From Rutpela maculata (taxonomy: Eukaryota > Arthropoda > Insecta > Coleoptera > Cerambycidae), in contig OW386286.2 of assembly GCA_936432065.2 (NCBI GenBank), positions 114,725,519-114,789,518 of the forward strand: a DNA stretch of 64,000 nt, read 5' to 3'. The stretch's first letter is position 1. The number at the start of each line of letters is the position of its first letter. Shown piece after piece: positions 1-12,909 of this stretch. The notes under the pieces are model-generated. The model ran no database searches. It saw only the letters and a list, made by a program, of their open reading frames with translations, and was not told the DNA's origin. The translations under genes were made by a program, and so were the position numbers.

Positions 1-1067
1 TTTGATTTGAAATTGTTATGAAAATATGCTACCAGCTTGGTACCCTCCGCCTTACGAAGATCTTTATCATGTACTTAGCATACAAATCTTGCAAATTGCT
101 AGCACTTAGGGCGAGTTGTACCAACTAAGTTCAAACCAAGTTCAGCTTGAGATGTTATTTCCCATATTTCGTATGGGTCCCACGCGCCACAAACGAGAAA
201 AAAAAATTGAAATATCACCAGCCGCCACTGCATGATCATACCTTGATCATCAGTATATAGAAAGAATATAATTTTCTTGTTTTTGATATTGATATTGTTA
301 GATGAAAGCAGTTGATAAGATGTCTCGTAAGTCATTTTTTGTTGATATACTGGTATGATCAGACTTGGATCGATAGTATATGGAAAGAATGAATGGTTTC
401 ATTGAAAGTTATCTGCTGAATTAGTACACAAAATAATATTTTTCGATAATTTGTAATGGTTGTATTTTGAGCTACCACCAATTAGTGATTTTTGTTTTAC
501 CCATTAATTTATTTTTAGTATACGATTACGATTTTTTTTTATTGGAGCTGACATGTTTATATTTGTTATTTTTTCTGTCAGTTTTGTGTCCGTTTTATTT
601 ATTAATTTTGTATGATTAATTTTTTTCAATTGCACACGTTGAATTCATTACGGCTAGAATTTTTATTTTCTGTTCAATACAACACTGTAGCATAACTATT
701 GATCAGTGTTATACAAATTTCTAGTTATAAGTTATTATACAGTGTCATTTGTAGAATATTTTATAAATTATTTATACTATTTAAATTCACTTATTACTAG
801 TAATATTTGTTTTGTTAGTGCAGTGGCTATTTCTTAAAATAAAGTAATTTTTTTCACGTTTATCGCTTCTTTTTTCCACGTTTATCGCTTCTTTTTCCCT
901 TGATTTTTAAGAAATCCAGTGGCACGAGTGCGGTGCCTCGAGAGTTTAAATTTCCCGGTAATGGCGGTAGTGGGCAGTGGGGGATTTAGTTACGCATCTG
1001 ACCTGCAGAGGGCGCCGGCTCGGTACTTCCGAATTTAAATTTCCCGCTAAAAATTGAAGGCTGAAAG
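1..1067. other. AT-rich flank without a recognisable gene
   Basis: I find no convincing coding region here. A short tandem duplication of about 22 bp (core CACGTTTATCGCTTC) occupies roughly 853-899. A GC-richer stretch lies at about 915-1050 just before element E1. The last eight bases before E1 (1060-1067, GCTGAAAG) are a target-site half whose partner now lies, reverse-complemented, at 17774-17781. The small open frame at 99-335 on the minus strand matches nothing I know. Confidence 0.5.
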
Positions 1068-3746
1068 CATGAATTATAAAGACAAGGATTACGGACGCTA
1101 ACGGGAATTCCGATGAAAACCGATCCGCAAAATATGAAGAAAGAAGAGGGCGCTACGAACACGAGTGCACCAAGTTCCAGCTAAGTTCGCGAATATTGTC
1201 AATTGTCTCAATGTAAAGGTTATGTACATGGAAAAAGTTGGTGTCATCGAATTAAATCCTTTATATTTTGAGAAATGATGACTTTAGTACAAATATTGAT
1301 GTATTTCATAATATTTCACATTAGGATATTGTGAATTGCTTGGTTTTTGTGAGATATAGATAGACAAAAAGGTGAGTTCAAGGCATTCAAAAATATTGAA
1401 GCTCTTTGTGGTTGGGTGAAAGAAGTACTCTCCAAGGAATTTACAGGATAAAAGCTTTTTGCAAAGGTAAGAATTAGTTAGCAATAATCAACCCTTTTTT
1501 TTTCAATATATGCTTACCTAATTAAATGTTGCTTAATGAATAATTACTAACACGCAAATTCTTTTTTCAGGTTATGAACTCTTAGCTTACAATCTTCAAC
1601 AAAAGCCATGGCATTGATTACTTGGACGATTGCTGATCCAGATGATCCTTCAGTATTCATTATGACTGTGTTACTAGTCTAGACAAGATTCGTTGATTAC
1701 CCAGTCTATCTCTTCAATTTTTTAGCAGTAAGCAGTGGCTACAGTCGAAAGGTTAACTGTTATGAATTTTGTGAAAAATACCATATAAATTAAACAATGA
1801 AGGACTGATGTACTGTGAACTAGGTACTTAAAATATGTAAAAAGGTGTACAGAATTTCTTCCAATGGTTGACCCCTCGCCTATGATATACCTATAGACTG
1901 AACTATACAAACCATTTAATTTGTGCAAGGACTTTTTCTTATCGTGTCTTATTGTTATATATCTAGCACGTACTTTATTTTTTTCATGTAAGTAGGTTAA
2001 TTGTATTGTATTTTATTAAATATATTAACTTTTTATTTTACATTTTATTTATCAATTCTATTATTGTTAGCAGTAAATTGAGGTAGTCGATTATGTTGAT
2101 CTTCTATATACATGCATCTAACTGAAAATAAAATAAAATATACTTACTAAATATTCAATTATTTATTATGCAAGGTTTCATTAGTACTCAGGAAGAATCA
2201 ATAAGAAACTTGAGAAATACAAAGAAAGATCTATATTGTAACAAAAAATACATGAAAATAATACATACATAATTCAAAGGGCATTTTTATAGCTACAATT
2301 CAACATTTTCATGGCTCGTCCGAACTCTCACTGAAGTATTTCGACCAATTTCATAGCTTTTGAATATTAAACAATCCAACATTGAGTTTTTAAACACAAC
2401 ACAATACACTAAAACAAGAAATTCTGTTGCCAGATCACTCAGTGACAGCTGTACTTTGAATTTTTTTAATTTATGCACTTCATCAGATATCTTAACATAG
2501 CTTGCACATTTTCCTCTGGTGTGTACCTCCTTTAAAACAATATCTACTATTACACTTCTTTATTCCTCGGCACTAGCTCCATCTTCGCTCAACTAAAGTA
2601 TAAACACAAGAAATACTTATTACAAATACTGGCAAATCAATATGGTGTTTTTTTTTACCACAAATTGTTTATTGCTTGCCTTAACAGCAGTTACTATTAT
2701 CACCACCTTAAACTTCACATCTGATGGGTTTTAAGTTGTATCTCATATTAAAACACCAAACTGAATGGATCGTCGCATGTTTTTGTATTACGGCCGTTGT
2801 TCCTACAACAAAATCCACATTCTTACATTAACAGGCAACAACTGACCACCAATAAAACCCTTGGAATGCCCTTGTAAAATAATTTCTTTAAATTGCTTGG
2901 GATATTTTAACCCTAATCTCTTCTGGTTGTAAATCGACGTTGTTTTATAAAAACTGATGTTGTCTCAGATTGCCACACTTCCACAATTAATAATACAAGA
3001 AAAACTTGCCATTTTGTATGATATAATGTCCAAAACTTAATATTGTGAAAAGTTCAATCAGTCGCCATTTGACAGCTATAATGACACAGCGGTTTGTTTT
3101 CCTTCGTGCTTGTTAATCACAAAATAAAAACTATCAAAAACTTACCGTAAATTCATAAATATTGCACTTAATTTTTTTAGTCGGAAAAAGAAGTACATGC
3201 GGCGACGGCTACAACACAATACACCGCAAAGATTAAAGAATATTTGACACACTGACATTTTTACTATTTTTACTGACAATGATGGTTGAAAAGTATATTG
3301 TAATTTTTTCGGCCGGCAAATTCAAACAGCAGATGAGTTACTGCGGGTGGCTGAATGTTACCCCCTTTCCTGTATGTACATTTTGAAATGTAATGATTAC
3401 AAATATTTTAAAAAACGAGGCAATAAAATAGTTGCTAAATATTTACATAATTTCAATTTATTTAAATTTTTGTGTTCGTTATTTAAATAAAACAACTAGA
3501 ATTATATCGAAATGATTTATTATTTTAAATAATGAATAGCGCTGCCAACAATAAAATCATCTTTCATCACAAAGACTCTTTATATAATAGTCACGAGTAA
3601 CGATAATCAAATAAAGCGGTGCGTATAAAATTCATATTTTACCGCGCTCCAGTGCACTCGTGAGCGCTGCGCCATCTGTTTCTTTCTTCCAGTTTCACGG
3701 AAATGTTGAAAGCACGCGTGCGTTATCCTTGTCTATAGTATTCATG
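1068..3746 (-). mobile_element. P-like DNA transposon, chimeric E1/E2 copy (2.68 kb)
   Basis: The element starts CATGAATTATAAAGACAAGG and ends with the reverse complement of CATGAATACTATAGACAAGG. These are imperfect terminal inverted repeats, with similarity continuing inward for about 110 bp through a TGCACTCGTG motif. It is nearly identical, inverted, to 8623-11007 and to 17782-20307 plus 23495-23639. The minus strand carries a decayed THAP-like exon starting near 3012 and a C-terminal remnant at 2293-2478. The flanks are GCTGAAAG on the left and ATACAAAC on the right, so they do not match each other. The left part belongs to insertion E1 and the right arm (3449-3746) to E2, joined by recombination. 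The superfamily is inferred from the 8-bp TSD, CA-start termini and THAP remnant. No complete transposase is present, so it is non-autonomous. Confidence 0.75.
3010..3012 (-). pseudogene. start of THAP-like remnant in the E1/E2 chimera
   Basis: The initiator ATG of the decayed THAP-like reading frame lies at 3010-3012, minus strand, and reads on to about 2790. It shows the C-x3-C pair of a THAP zinc finger followed quickly by a nonsense codon. The same frame is seen at 9063 and 18516, and in a more diverged form at 20513. Confidence 0.4.
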
Positions 3747-3754
3747 ATACAAAC

Positions 3755-4118
3755 ACTAAAAATGAGAACAAACTTAAAAAACTTAAAATTTGAGGTTATG
3801 TTAGTTATATGATGCACATGCCCTATTGTTCGTACTCATTCCAGTATGTATATAAAGTTCACTAATCTTAAGCGTGCTCCAAACCTGGTTGTGGTGATTC
3901 ATCACAACCAGGTTTTATTCATTCATTACTGATGAATTAAAATATCAATTTGTGCAAATTGGTAATGGATTACATATTGAGGAGCAAATAAATGATCAAT
4001 ATATTTTTTGTTGTATGGAAGATTTTGATATTTTATTTTTGGCGGAGAATTTCTTCGATTTGCGGAGAATTTTAAGGCAGTAGGCGGAGAATTTTAGAAT
4101 GCTCTGTTGGCAACACTG
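3755..4118. mobile_element. left half of a hAT-like element (split)
   Basis: Read on the minus strand it starts CAGTGTTGCCAAC at 4118, a typical hAT terminus. It is bounded by GTTTACAG at 4119-4126, the reverse complement of the CTGTAAAC at 11755-11762. It contains AGAATTTTCTCCGCC-type repeats shared in inverted form with 11640-11740. Its other half is 11016-11754. E2 inserted inside it and an inversion separated the halves. A 13-bp perfect stem (3881-3893 with 3903-3915, core CCTGGTTGTG) lies within. Confidence 0.7.
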
Positions 4119-4133
4119 GTTTACAGTTTATTA

Positions 4134-4652
4134 GTGACCGTCATTGACATACTACACAATGGACTGCGCGTTCCTTATGTTAGAATGCAAGTGGAATGTT
4201 GTCAACATAATAGAGTCATTTTAGGCAACCCACATTACGCATTAAGGGCAAAAAGCTCCGTAATTCTATTAGAAACATAAGGTGTTGTTAAAGAGAATAC
4301 TACAAATTGTTACAAATACGATTTTTGACTGGTTTTTAATTGAAAATAATATTAGTTATAATTGTTTATCACAAATATAGAAGAAATACAACAATTGTTC
4401 AAATTACAAAAAATTAAGTACATTTAAAAATAAAATAAAGAAACCTACTAATTCCAAAATGTAATTTTAAATTTATGGCATATTTTGTAGTTAGTCCCTG
4501 AAATTAAACATAAATAAGTTATTTGTGAGGGTTGTGTGAATAATAAACATTACCCTTAATGCCCTTAATCTGTATTGCTGGTTGCCTAAGATGCTGACAA
4601 CACAATTTTTTGGGACGCGCAGTCTATTTATAGTAGGTCGATGGTGACCGTG
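4134..4652. mobile_element. MITE with imperfect inverted termini of about 110 bp
   Basis: The ends are inverted copies: both arms include GACTGCGCGT, then TTAGGCAACC, then ATTAAGGGCA in the same order reading inward. The internal 300 bp is AT-rich and non-coding. The superfamily is not determined and no clean TSD was read. Confidence 0.55.
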
Positions 4653-6068
4653 AATTGATTTGATTTTCTGTTCTAAAAAAAGCTAAAATCAGCAAATATG
4701 GGTATTTTACAATTGAAAAAGGAGTTGACTTTGTGTGGTGTTAAAAACAAACAACTTGAAAGGTGGCAAGTATAAATATTTTTTACCTAACCTTATACTT
4801 TTCATTTGTGCAGCTTAATTTTGTAGAAAGATAATATATTAAATGAATCTTTGTTAAAGATTACACTGATGGAGACGCAAATTTATTTCAGCCTTTAGGT
4901 AAATTGAAAAGTGAAAAAGTACTACATTATGGTTGGTTGCAAGGAAGATTTTTGCAATAAAAATGAGGCAAAAAAAAGGGAAAAAGAAAGGAAGAATATT
5001 GGTTAGGAAGTTGTTCATCAGATATACAGTGGCTTTTAAAAATTATAATTACTAAAATATTCAAGCAAGTGTTGTGCCGTACAAAAAAAGTCAGTCAGGA
5101 AATTATATTTAAGAATAATGTTTCTTTTTCTGAAATAATGCAGTCATCCTGTTCGTGTCTACAGCGGGCACTGATGGTTATTCCGCTGCCTGTAAACATA
5201 TTTGGACTTGATATTGTTTAGAATATTTCTCAATTACAGGTTAGTATTTTCAAAATGTCATGTATTTTCTCAATAGGTATCTTCTCTTTCTGGAGTATAT
5301 TTTATATAATTGCGATTTTTGCTCATTTCTCAATGTTTTTTTTTATTTTGATTTTTATACACGGCAAAGGGCACTTGTTTATTATATTATTATTGTGTTA
5401 GAAAGTAAAGTTTACAACATATCGCAAAACTAAATTGCTACCTGCTTTCGCTCATAATTGGGCCATTTTTCGAAGTAAAGCTACCACTACCCAACCAGGG
5501 CACACAGACAACAACACAACAACCACTCTCTTCGACATTGCCATCTGCCGCAGCTGAGACTCGAACTTAGGAGAGATAAACTTAAGCCTTGAAATTTTAA
5601 AATTCATTGTGAAACTTGGCATCAGAGCAAAGTTATTAAAACTATATCATTTAGAAAAAAATAGTTTAAATCGGCCAACAAATAAAAATTTTAGAGAGTG
5701 CCCCGCTTTCAAATGGGTCACTCTGTATCTAGTATATTTTTGTGAAACAGAAAGCAAGATTCTTAAACTTACAAAACTACTGGATGAAATGTAAAAAAAA
5801 CATTTAGTGAATTGTTTTATACCTAGATAATATCCATTGATATATATTTTTGTTTTATTTTGTTTCATTTATTTTAAAATAATAAAAATATTGATGATAA
5901 CCAGTCTACTATTTTTTATATATTACTGTAATTACCCTCTATAGCTATTCAATAAGTTTTTAAGTTCTCTGGGTATTTATATCACCAACATCTGTTTAAT
6001 TAATGTAAAATGAAAAAAGTGATGTGGGATACTTCACGAGTTTTACAGAGGTGAGTCATCGCCAGCAT
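4653..6068. other. AT-rich interior of E5, no gene seen
   Basis: No coding signal is convincing. The overlapping small frames around 5609-5868 lie on both strands of the same stretch and show no domain. Confidence 0.4.
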
Positions 6069-6069
6069 A

Positions 6070-6842
6070 CAGGGTGCGCCACTTAAAACTCCCCAGGCTT
6101 GTAACTTTCTTATTTTTTAAGCGACGACCATGTTGGGCATATCAAATTGTAGATATTTTTAAGGCATTTAAACATGTGTACAGATTGATTAAAAATTTTA
6201 TTTAAAAAAATTGTTAAGAAGGAAAACTTAATTTCCTTGAATATTTTTTTACCTCACCCTGTACATGAACTGCGTTAATGATTTCTTATAAAGGTTTTAA
6301 TTAGCTTCAATTTATGTTATTACGTCATATTCGAAATTCTTTTTACTTTTAGAGAAAAAAATTAAAAACACTTTCCGATTCCAAACTAAATTTTTTTAAA
6401 ATAACTTTGAAAAGAATGTAAATAATAATTTTATGTTTTATTTGTAAAAGACATATCACAAAAAATATTCAACGTAACAAAACAGTAACAAGAAACAAAA
6501 GAAATAAATATTTTTAAAAACAAACTTATATTAAAATGTACTAAATAGGAAATTGCAAAATTTTTATTTTTAAAATTTTTTTATTTTAATAACATAAATT
6601 GAAGCTAATTAAAACCTTTATAAGAAAATATTAACACAGTTCATGTACAGGATGAGTTAAAAAAATATTCAAAGAAGTTAAGTTTCCTTTCTGAACAATT
6701 TTTTCCAAAAAATTTTTTTAAATCATTCTGTATGCATGTTTAAAGGCTTTAAAAATGTCTACAATTTGATGTGCCCAACATGGTCATCGCTTCAAAAATA
6801 AAAAAGTTACAAGTCTGGGAAGTTTTAAGTGGCGCAACTTGT
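6070..6842. mobile_element. fold-back element with TA flanks (0.77 kb palindrome)
   Basis: The arms are inverted copies over nearly the whole length, with the centre near 6455. The termini CAGGGTGCGCCACTT and AAGTGGCGCAACTTG are each bordered by TA, which suggests a Tc1/mariner-type fold-back. A related terminus (CAGGGTGTCCCACTT) occurs alone at about 61379. Confidence 0.65.
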
Positions 6843-6867
6843 ATAGTGACTGATATCGACGAATTAA

Positions 6868-7190
6868 AGGACATCCTTGGGATGTCTGAAACTTCTTCCT
6901 CAGGTTGTCCTAAGCTCAATTTGTACCTCCTGAGGATGGCCTAGGCAAATCTTACGATTCTGAAAATCTGCCTTTTAGCTCTCCATAGGATGTCTTTAGG
7001 TAATGCCTAGATATTGCCTAAATACATCCCAAGGATATAAGAAAGTGCATCCGCAGGCTGTTCTCGGGAGATCTGAAACAGTCTCACTTGGACTTCCTAG
7101 GGATGTCCTGTGGAAATCGGGGACATATCCTGAGGATATCTGTTCAAACCTAACTTCATATCCTAAGGATGTTCTGTGGATAACTTTGTG
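6868..7190. repeat. degenerate array of CCTNAGGATNTCC-type palindromic units
   Basis: More than ten short, imperfect copies of a partly palindromic unit (variants of CCTGAGGATGTC and CCTAAGGATATC) are spaced 20-40 bp apart. A second array of the same type occupies 15195-15490, nearer the other end of E5. They could be subterminal binding-site clusters of a transposon or an independent dispersed minisatellite. Confidence 0.55.
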
Positions 7191-7209
7191 CTGACTGGGT
7201 TACGTTACA

Positions 7210-8130
7210 GCTGCTATAGACAGTACAAACTATTGTAATTTCTGCAAGAACTTCCTTTATCTTATCTTATTAATATTACATAATATGTCTAATATGTATT
7301 TTATTATTTAATTTAGATGAATTTGTTAACTATATTTTGTATTTTATTAAATATTTCCTTTTCATTGTTTTATTTCCTATTAACTATATGCATGCGTATC
7401 TAACTGAAAACAACAAAATAAGTTTATCTACTAAAGAAATTATTTATTATCCATTGATACTCACTTCTAAGAAGAGTCAGAATGAGACTTACGACAATAT
7501 CAAGAAAGGTCTGTATTATAACAAAAAATAATAAATAGGTAAGTACCTACTTTATGCTAGTATCTATCTAAGCAATAAACAATATGTATTTATAACGCAC
7601 ATAATTCAAAGGGCATTTATAACTACAATCCAACGCATTCGTAGCCATTTCCGACTGATTGTGTTCACCGACTTTAGACGACTTTCACAGTTTGTTTCAT
7701 ATAGTTTTTCAACGGCGAGTTTTAAAATTTCCTTTCTTAATTTATTGATCATCCTAGTATTATGGGACGTCTAGGGAGTTTCATAAATAATCAATAGCTA
7801 ACAAAAACAACTGCACTTTATTTCAACATAAAATACATAAAAGCAGATTAAAGTCATTTCCCTCCTTTTAGGAAGTCAAAGCATGAATAACATTCTAATC
7901 TAGAGCCGTTAAGAATACGGTAATATACCCCGTTTTATCCACCAGTTTGGCGGGTAATTTAAATTTGTAACAGCTAGAACGCCACACAAGTCTTGTAATG
8001 CGGCCGTTTTTCCTACAACATAAACCCATATTAAAAATCAAATTCCTACATTAAGATACAACTTACCACAAATAAAACGCTTAGAATATATTGTAATTTG
8101 TTACTTTACTTGACATTGAAATGGTCTCCA
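7210..8130 (-). pseudogene. diverged E-family coding remnant inside E5
   Basis: This stretch runs in the same order as the E1 interior: ATGCATCTAACTGAAAA-type sequence, a region ending in an A/T-rich coding tail near 7600-7750, and the GGCCGTTNTTCCTACAACA block near 8000. On the minus strand 7615-7745 reads like the C-terminal remnant seen in E4, but without a long open frame. It is homologous to, but much diverged from, E1-E3. Confidence 0.45.
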
Positions 8131-8622
8131 CAATAAGAAGACTTGGTCCTTCTCTGGTGGCTTTGAATCATTCATTATTACGTTCAGCGTTTATTATTGG
8201 AACACAACAGTTTTTCTGGTGAATTGGTGGTATTGTTTACACAGTACGGCAGAAAACACTATCTGTACTTATATTTATCCATAACTAGATGCTGTTAAAC
8301 TATACGGAATTGTAACCTATGAACGTCAGTTGAATTTGACGTTAAATATAATGTCAGATTAAACTGTCGTGATTGTCTTTTTTCTCCGTCGCTATCAGCG
8401 AGTTTCTAAATTAGTACGCGTTTCTCGTCGTTTTATAACTAACTTCTCTACAGACTGCCGTTATTATGTCATCTCCGTTTTAAATGCATGTATTTTTGTA
8501 ATTAATATTATAATATTATAAGACTTTCTTTTCAACTTCTACATGTTTCTAATGATTTTTTATGAATAAGTGTTATTGTTTAACATAGATTCTCCTCAAA
8601 TTTTAACTTAGTGCAACAACCC

Positions 8623-11007
8623 AATTATGTAAATATTTAGCAACTATTTTATTGCCTCGTTTTTTAAAATATTTGTAATCATTACATTTCAAAATGTACA
8701 TACAGGAAAGGGGGTAACATTCAGCCACCCGCAGTAACTCATCTGCTGTTTGAATTTGCCGGCCGAAAAAATTACAATATACTTTTCAACCATCATTGTC
8801 AGTAAAAATAGTAAAAATGTCAGTGTATCAAATATTCTTTAATCTTTGCGGTGTATTGTGTTGTAGCCGTCGCCGCATGTACTTCTTTTTCCGACTAAAA
8901 AAATTAAGTGCAATATTTATGAATTTACGGTAAGTTTTTGATAGTTTTTATTTTGTGATTAACAAGCACGAAGAAAAACAAACCGCTGTGTCATTATAGC
9001 TGTCAAATGGCGACTGATTGAACTTTTCACAATATTAAGTTTTGGACATTATATCATACAAAATGGCAAGTTTTTCTTGTATTATTAATTGTGGAAGTGT
9101 GGCAATCTGAGACAACATCAGTTTTTATAAAACAACGTCGATTTACAACCAGAAGAGATTAGGGTTAAAATATCCCAAGCAATTTAAAGAAATTATTTTA
9201 CAAGGGCATTCCAAGGGTTTTATTGGTGGTCAGTTGTTGCCTGTTAATGTAAGAATGTGGATTTTGTTGTAGGAACAACGGCCGTAATACAAAAACATGC
9301 GACGATCCATTCAGTTTGGTGTTTTAATATGAGATACAACTTAAAACCCATCAGATGTGAAGTTTAAGGTGGTGATAATAGTAACTGCTGTTAAGGCAAG
9401 CAATAAACAATTTGTGGTAAAAAAAAACACCATATTGATTTGCCAGTATTTGTAATAAGTATTTCTTGTGTTTATACTTTAGTTGAGCGAAGATGGAGCT
9501 AGTGCCGAGGAATAAAGAAGTGTAATAGTAGATATTGTTTTAAAGGAGGTACACACCAGAGGAAAATGTGCAAGCTATGTTAAGATATCTGATGAAGTGC
9601 ATAAATTAAAAAAATTCAAAGTACAGCTGTCACTGAGTGATCTGGCAACAGAATTTCTTGTTTTAGTGTATTGTGTTGTGTTTAAAAACTCAATGTTGGA
9701 TTGTTTAATATTCAAAAGCTATGAAATTGGTCGAAATACTTCAGTGAGAGTTCGGACGAGCCATGAAAATGTTGAATTGTAGCTATAAAAATGCCCTTTG
9801 AATTATGTATGTATTATTTTCATGTATTTTTTGTTACAATATAGATCTTTCTTTGTATTTCTCAAGTTTCTTATTGATTCTTCCTGAGTACTAATGAAAC
9901 CTTGCATAATAAATAATTGGATATTTAGTAAGTATATTTTATTTTATTTTCAGTTAGATGCATGTATATAGAAGATCAACATAATCGACTACCTCAATTT
10001 ACTGCTAACAATAATAGAATTGATAAATAAAATGTAAAATAAAAAGTTAATATATTTAATAAAATACAATACAATTAACCTACTTACATGAAAAAAATAA
10101 AGTACGTGCTAGATATATAACAATAAGACACGATAAGAAAAAGTCCTTGCACAAATTAAATGGTTTGTATAGTTCAGTCTATAGGTATATCATAGGCGAG
10201 GGGTCAACCATTGGAAGAAATTCTGTACACCTTTTTACATATTTTAAGTACCTAGTTCACAGTACATCAGTCCTTCATTGTTTAATTTATATGGTATTTT
10301 TCACAAAATTCATAACAGTTAACCTTTCGACTGTAGCCACTGCTTACTGCTAAAAAATTGAAGAGATAGACTGGGTAATCAACGAATCTTGTCTAGACTA
10401 GTAACACAGTCATAATGAATACTGAAGGATCATCTGGATCAGCAATCGTCCAAGTAATCAATGCCATGGCTTTTGTTGAAGATTCTAAGCTAAGAGTTCA
10501 TAACCTGAAAAAAGAATTTGCGTGTTAGTAATTATTCATTAAGCAACATTTAATTAGGTAAGCATATATTGAAAAAAAAAGGGTTGATTATTGCTAACTA
10601 ATTCTTACCTTTGCAAAAAGCTTTTATCCTGTAAATTCCTTGGAGAGTACTTCTTTCACCCAACCACAAAGAGCTTCAATATTTTTGAATGCCTTGAACT
10701 CACCTTTTTGTCTATCTCTATCTCACAAAAACCAAGCAATTCACAATATCCTAATGTGAAATATTATGAAATACATCAATATTTGTACTAAAGTCATCAT
10801 TTCTCAAAATATAAAGGATTTAATTCGATGACACCAACTTTTTCCATGTACATAACCTTTACATTGAGACAATTGACAATATTCGCGAACTTAGCTGGAA
10901 CTTGGTGCACTCGTGTTCGTAGCGCCCTCTTCTTTCTTCATATTTTGCGGATCGGTTTTCATCGGAATTCCCGTTAGCGTCCGTAATCCTTGTCTTTATA
11001 ATTCATG
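8623..11007 (+). mobile_element. P-like DNA transposon, body of E2/E1 (lacking one arm)
   Basis: Nearly identical, inverted, to 1068-3448 and direct to 18078-20307. It ends ...CCTTGTCTTTATAATTCATG at 11007, followed by GTTTGTAT. That octamer is the reverse complement of the ATACAAAC following the arm at 3746, so the two ends are the true partners of insertion E2. At the left it stops at AATT (8623-8626), where E5 begins. The interior carries the THAP-like start at 9063 and a C-terminal remnant at 9597-9782. The other short frames here (10147-10353, 10591-10791) are shared by all copies but show no domain. Confidence 0.75.
9063..9782 (+). pseudogene. decayed THAP-type transposase remnant
   Basis: From the ATG at 9063 the frame reads a C-x3-C pair (CIINC), a nonsense codon, then ISFYK and an HSKGFIGG segment. 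These positions correspond to Cys-Cys, the F-x-P region and the Cys/His-F-x-G of THAP fingers, although the later Cys/His ligands are only partly kept. After a gap with stops, 9597-9782 encodes a short KFKVQLSL...YEIGR tail that is better preserved in E4 (20964-21278). I infer a dead P-element-like transposase. The family assignment is tentative. Confidence 0.4.
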
Positions 11008-11015
11008 GTTTGTAT

Positions 11016-11754
11016 ACTCATTTCAACTTGGAGCAATACTGGCTCCAAGCAAATATTTAAAAATTCACGCAAATATTTGTTCAGTAATGTTGATTAATAA
11101 AAATAGACTGCTAATTACAGGTTAGATTTGCAACCTACAAAAAGATTCCTATTTTAGTTGAAATTTTAATAACGGCTACGAAATACTCATAAATCTTAAG
11201 AAATAAATATTTTTGAGGTTAGCTGTGACGTCACGTGCATATGCCCTATTGTTCTATTTCGAAGAAACTTTAGAGAGAAGCTAAAGGAGGCACTCTGGCT
11301 CTCTTTCACTTGTAAACTAATTATTCAGGAAACTGAGGCAGGTAACCTTCAAATATGGCTTTCTCTCTCTAAAGCTTCTTCCAGCTCCCGCCTATCGGTC
11401 CGCACTCCAATATAGTATCGAGCTCGAGCTCACTACTTGACATCATTCAAGGTTGGTATACTGTATAGTCTACAAATCTTGGAGATCATTGGTGGACAAC
11501 CGGCCTCTATTGACCGTTAGTAAAACTGAATACGCGCATGTCGCCATCTTGTTATCATTTATATAAACTACTAAAGTGCAAGAAAACAGAGAGCTACATT
11601 ATTTTGTTATCTGTTTTAATAAAGAAATAATTATAAATTCTGTCACCTTATATTCTCCGCCAATTCTCCGTCAAAAAGGCATTCTCCGCCAGATTCTCCG
11701 CAGGCAGTCAAATTCTCCGAAAAGCGGAGAATTCTCCGGCAATTGGCAACACTG
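11016..11754. mobile_element. right half of the split hAT-like element
   Basis: Ends ATTGGCAACACTG at 11754, followed by CTGTAAAC (11755-11762), matching the TSD at the end of its left half (4119-4126) in reverse complement. Clusters of ATTCTCCGCC/GGCGGAGAAT units occur at 11655-11740 and, inverted, at 4040-4100. Part of it (11075-11240) has a diverged inverted relative at 25925-26160. Confidence 0.65.
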
Positions 11755-12191
11755 CTGTAAACAGCTGATTGTGAGAGCAGAGGATGGATACCGAACTCAG
11801 ATAAACAAAGAAATATATGGATAAATAATCTCATTTGAAGTACACAGAAGTTGTGTGTAGGGAGCATAACCTCCTAAGGGGCAGAGTGGAGAGGAATGTT
11901 TATGTTTATGGAGTCGCCTAATCAGAGGCGTAGACAGATAAGGGGGTTAAAATTTTTAAAATAATCGATTAAAGTTCTCGACTATTACTTAATACTATAT
12001 CTGACAATAATAGTACTACGACTCTATTGAGACAAAAAGAGTACTGTTTGGTTAGAATTTTTACAAAATGTGTTATTGAAGAGAAATGAAAGTATTGAAC
12101 TGTCAATTCTCAAAGTTAAATGGTTCTTAAACGATAAGTTACTCTACATTTTCTGAGTAAAAAAAAATTAACTTTTGGTTAGGATATAAAA

Positions 12192-12495
12192 GTAACTTGA
12201 TGTAGGTATATCCTGGGGTTATGCGGTCTTTATAATAAAATTATTATTTTTGTTACGTTTCGGTTTATTCAACCATCGTCAGAAAACTACAATTAAATGA
12301 AGACAAATATTTTTTTAAATGCTATTTTTTATACACATGGATTTAAATTGTATGCGTATAAAAAATAGCATTTAAAAAAATATTGGTCTTCACTTAATTG
12401 TAGTTCTCTGACGATGGCTGAATAAACCGAAACGTAAGAAAAGAGTAATTTTATTATAAAGACCGATAACTCAGGATATAACTGCATCAAGTTAA
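12192..12495. mobile_element. 0.3 kb hairpin MITE
   Basis: A near-perfect palindrome centred close to 12345. Each arm contains GTTTCGGTTTATTCA and AATGCTATTTTTTATAC or their complements, and the outer ends are AACTTGATG/CATCAAGTT. Non-coding. Confidence 0.65.
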
Positions 12496-12612
12496 TTTGA
12501 TATCAACGGTCAAGAAAATAAAAACATCTATATATGTTAGCATATAAATGAAACCAACTTTTTCATATTACAGTATAACATATTCATCTAAAAGTTTACA
12601 TACTTATCACTC

Positions 12613-12785
12613 TACAGTACCGGCAAGCGTTTGATTAGGTATGTCAATAAGAGCAAGCGAGAATGAAACAACTAGGCTATTTTTTTTATCGTATCACACA
12701 TCCTACTCGTGCCACCTGCTTTCCTCACTACATGTGCGTGGGCAGCTCTGTTTGCATGCCTAATCCAAGACTTTCCGATACTGTA
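12613..12785. mobile_element. short MITE with TACAGTAYCGG termini
   Basis: The termini TACAGTACCGGCAAG and CTTTCCGATACTGTA are inverted partners, and the interior has AAGAGCAAGCGAGA. A second member of the same family is at 21678-21865 inside E4 (TACAGTATCGGAAAG termini, same AGAGCAAGCG block). Confidence 0.6.
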
Positions 12786-12909
12786 TAATGAATCTGGTCA
12801 TACGCTACCCGTACCATATACATAAAACAAAAATAACATTATATTACTTTTAAATCTCTATTATTATTGTAAACAAATATACTCTACATAATGCACTACC
12901 TTATAGAGC

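Noticed and set aside
1068..3746. E1-E3 as hAT elements because of the 8-bp duplications
   Set aside because: The termini lack the hAT pattern and the interior shows a THAP-like remnant, which fits P-type elements better. The assignment remains tentative.
9597..10791. Short open frames repeated identically in the E copies (1284-2478, 9597-10791, 19050-20243)
   Set aside because: They repeat because the transposon is repeated. Most show no domain, and the upstream frames are full of stops, so I describe them as remnants and not as genes.
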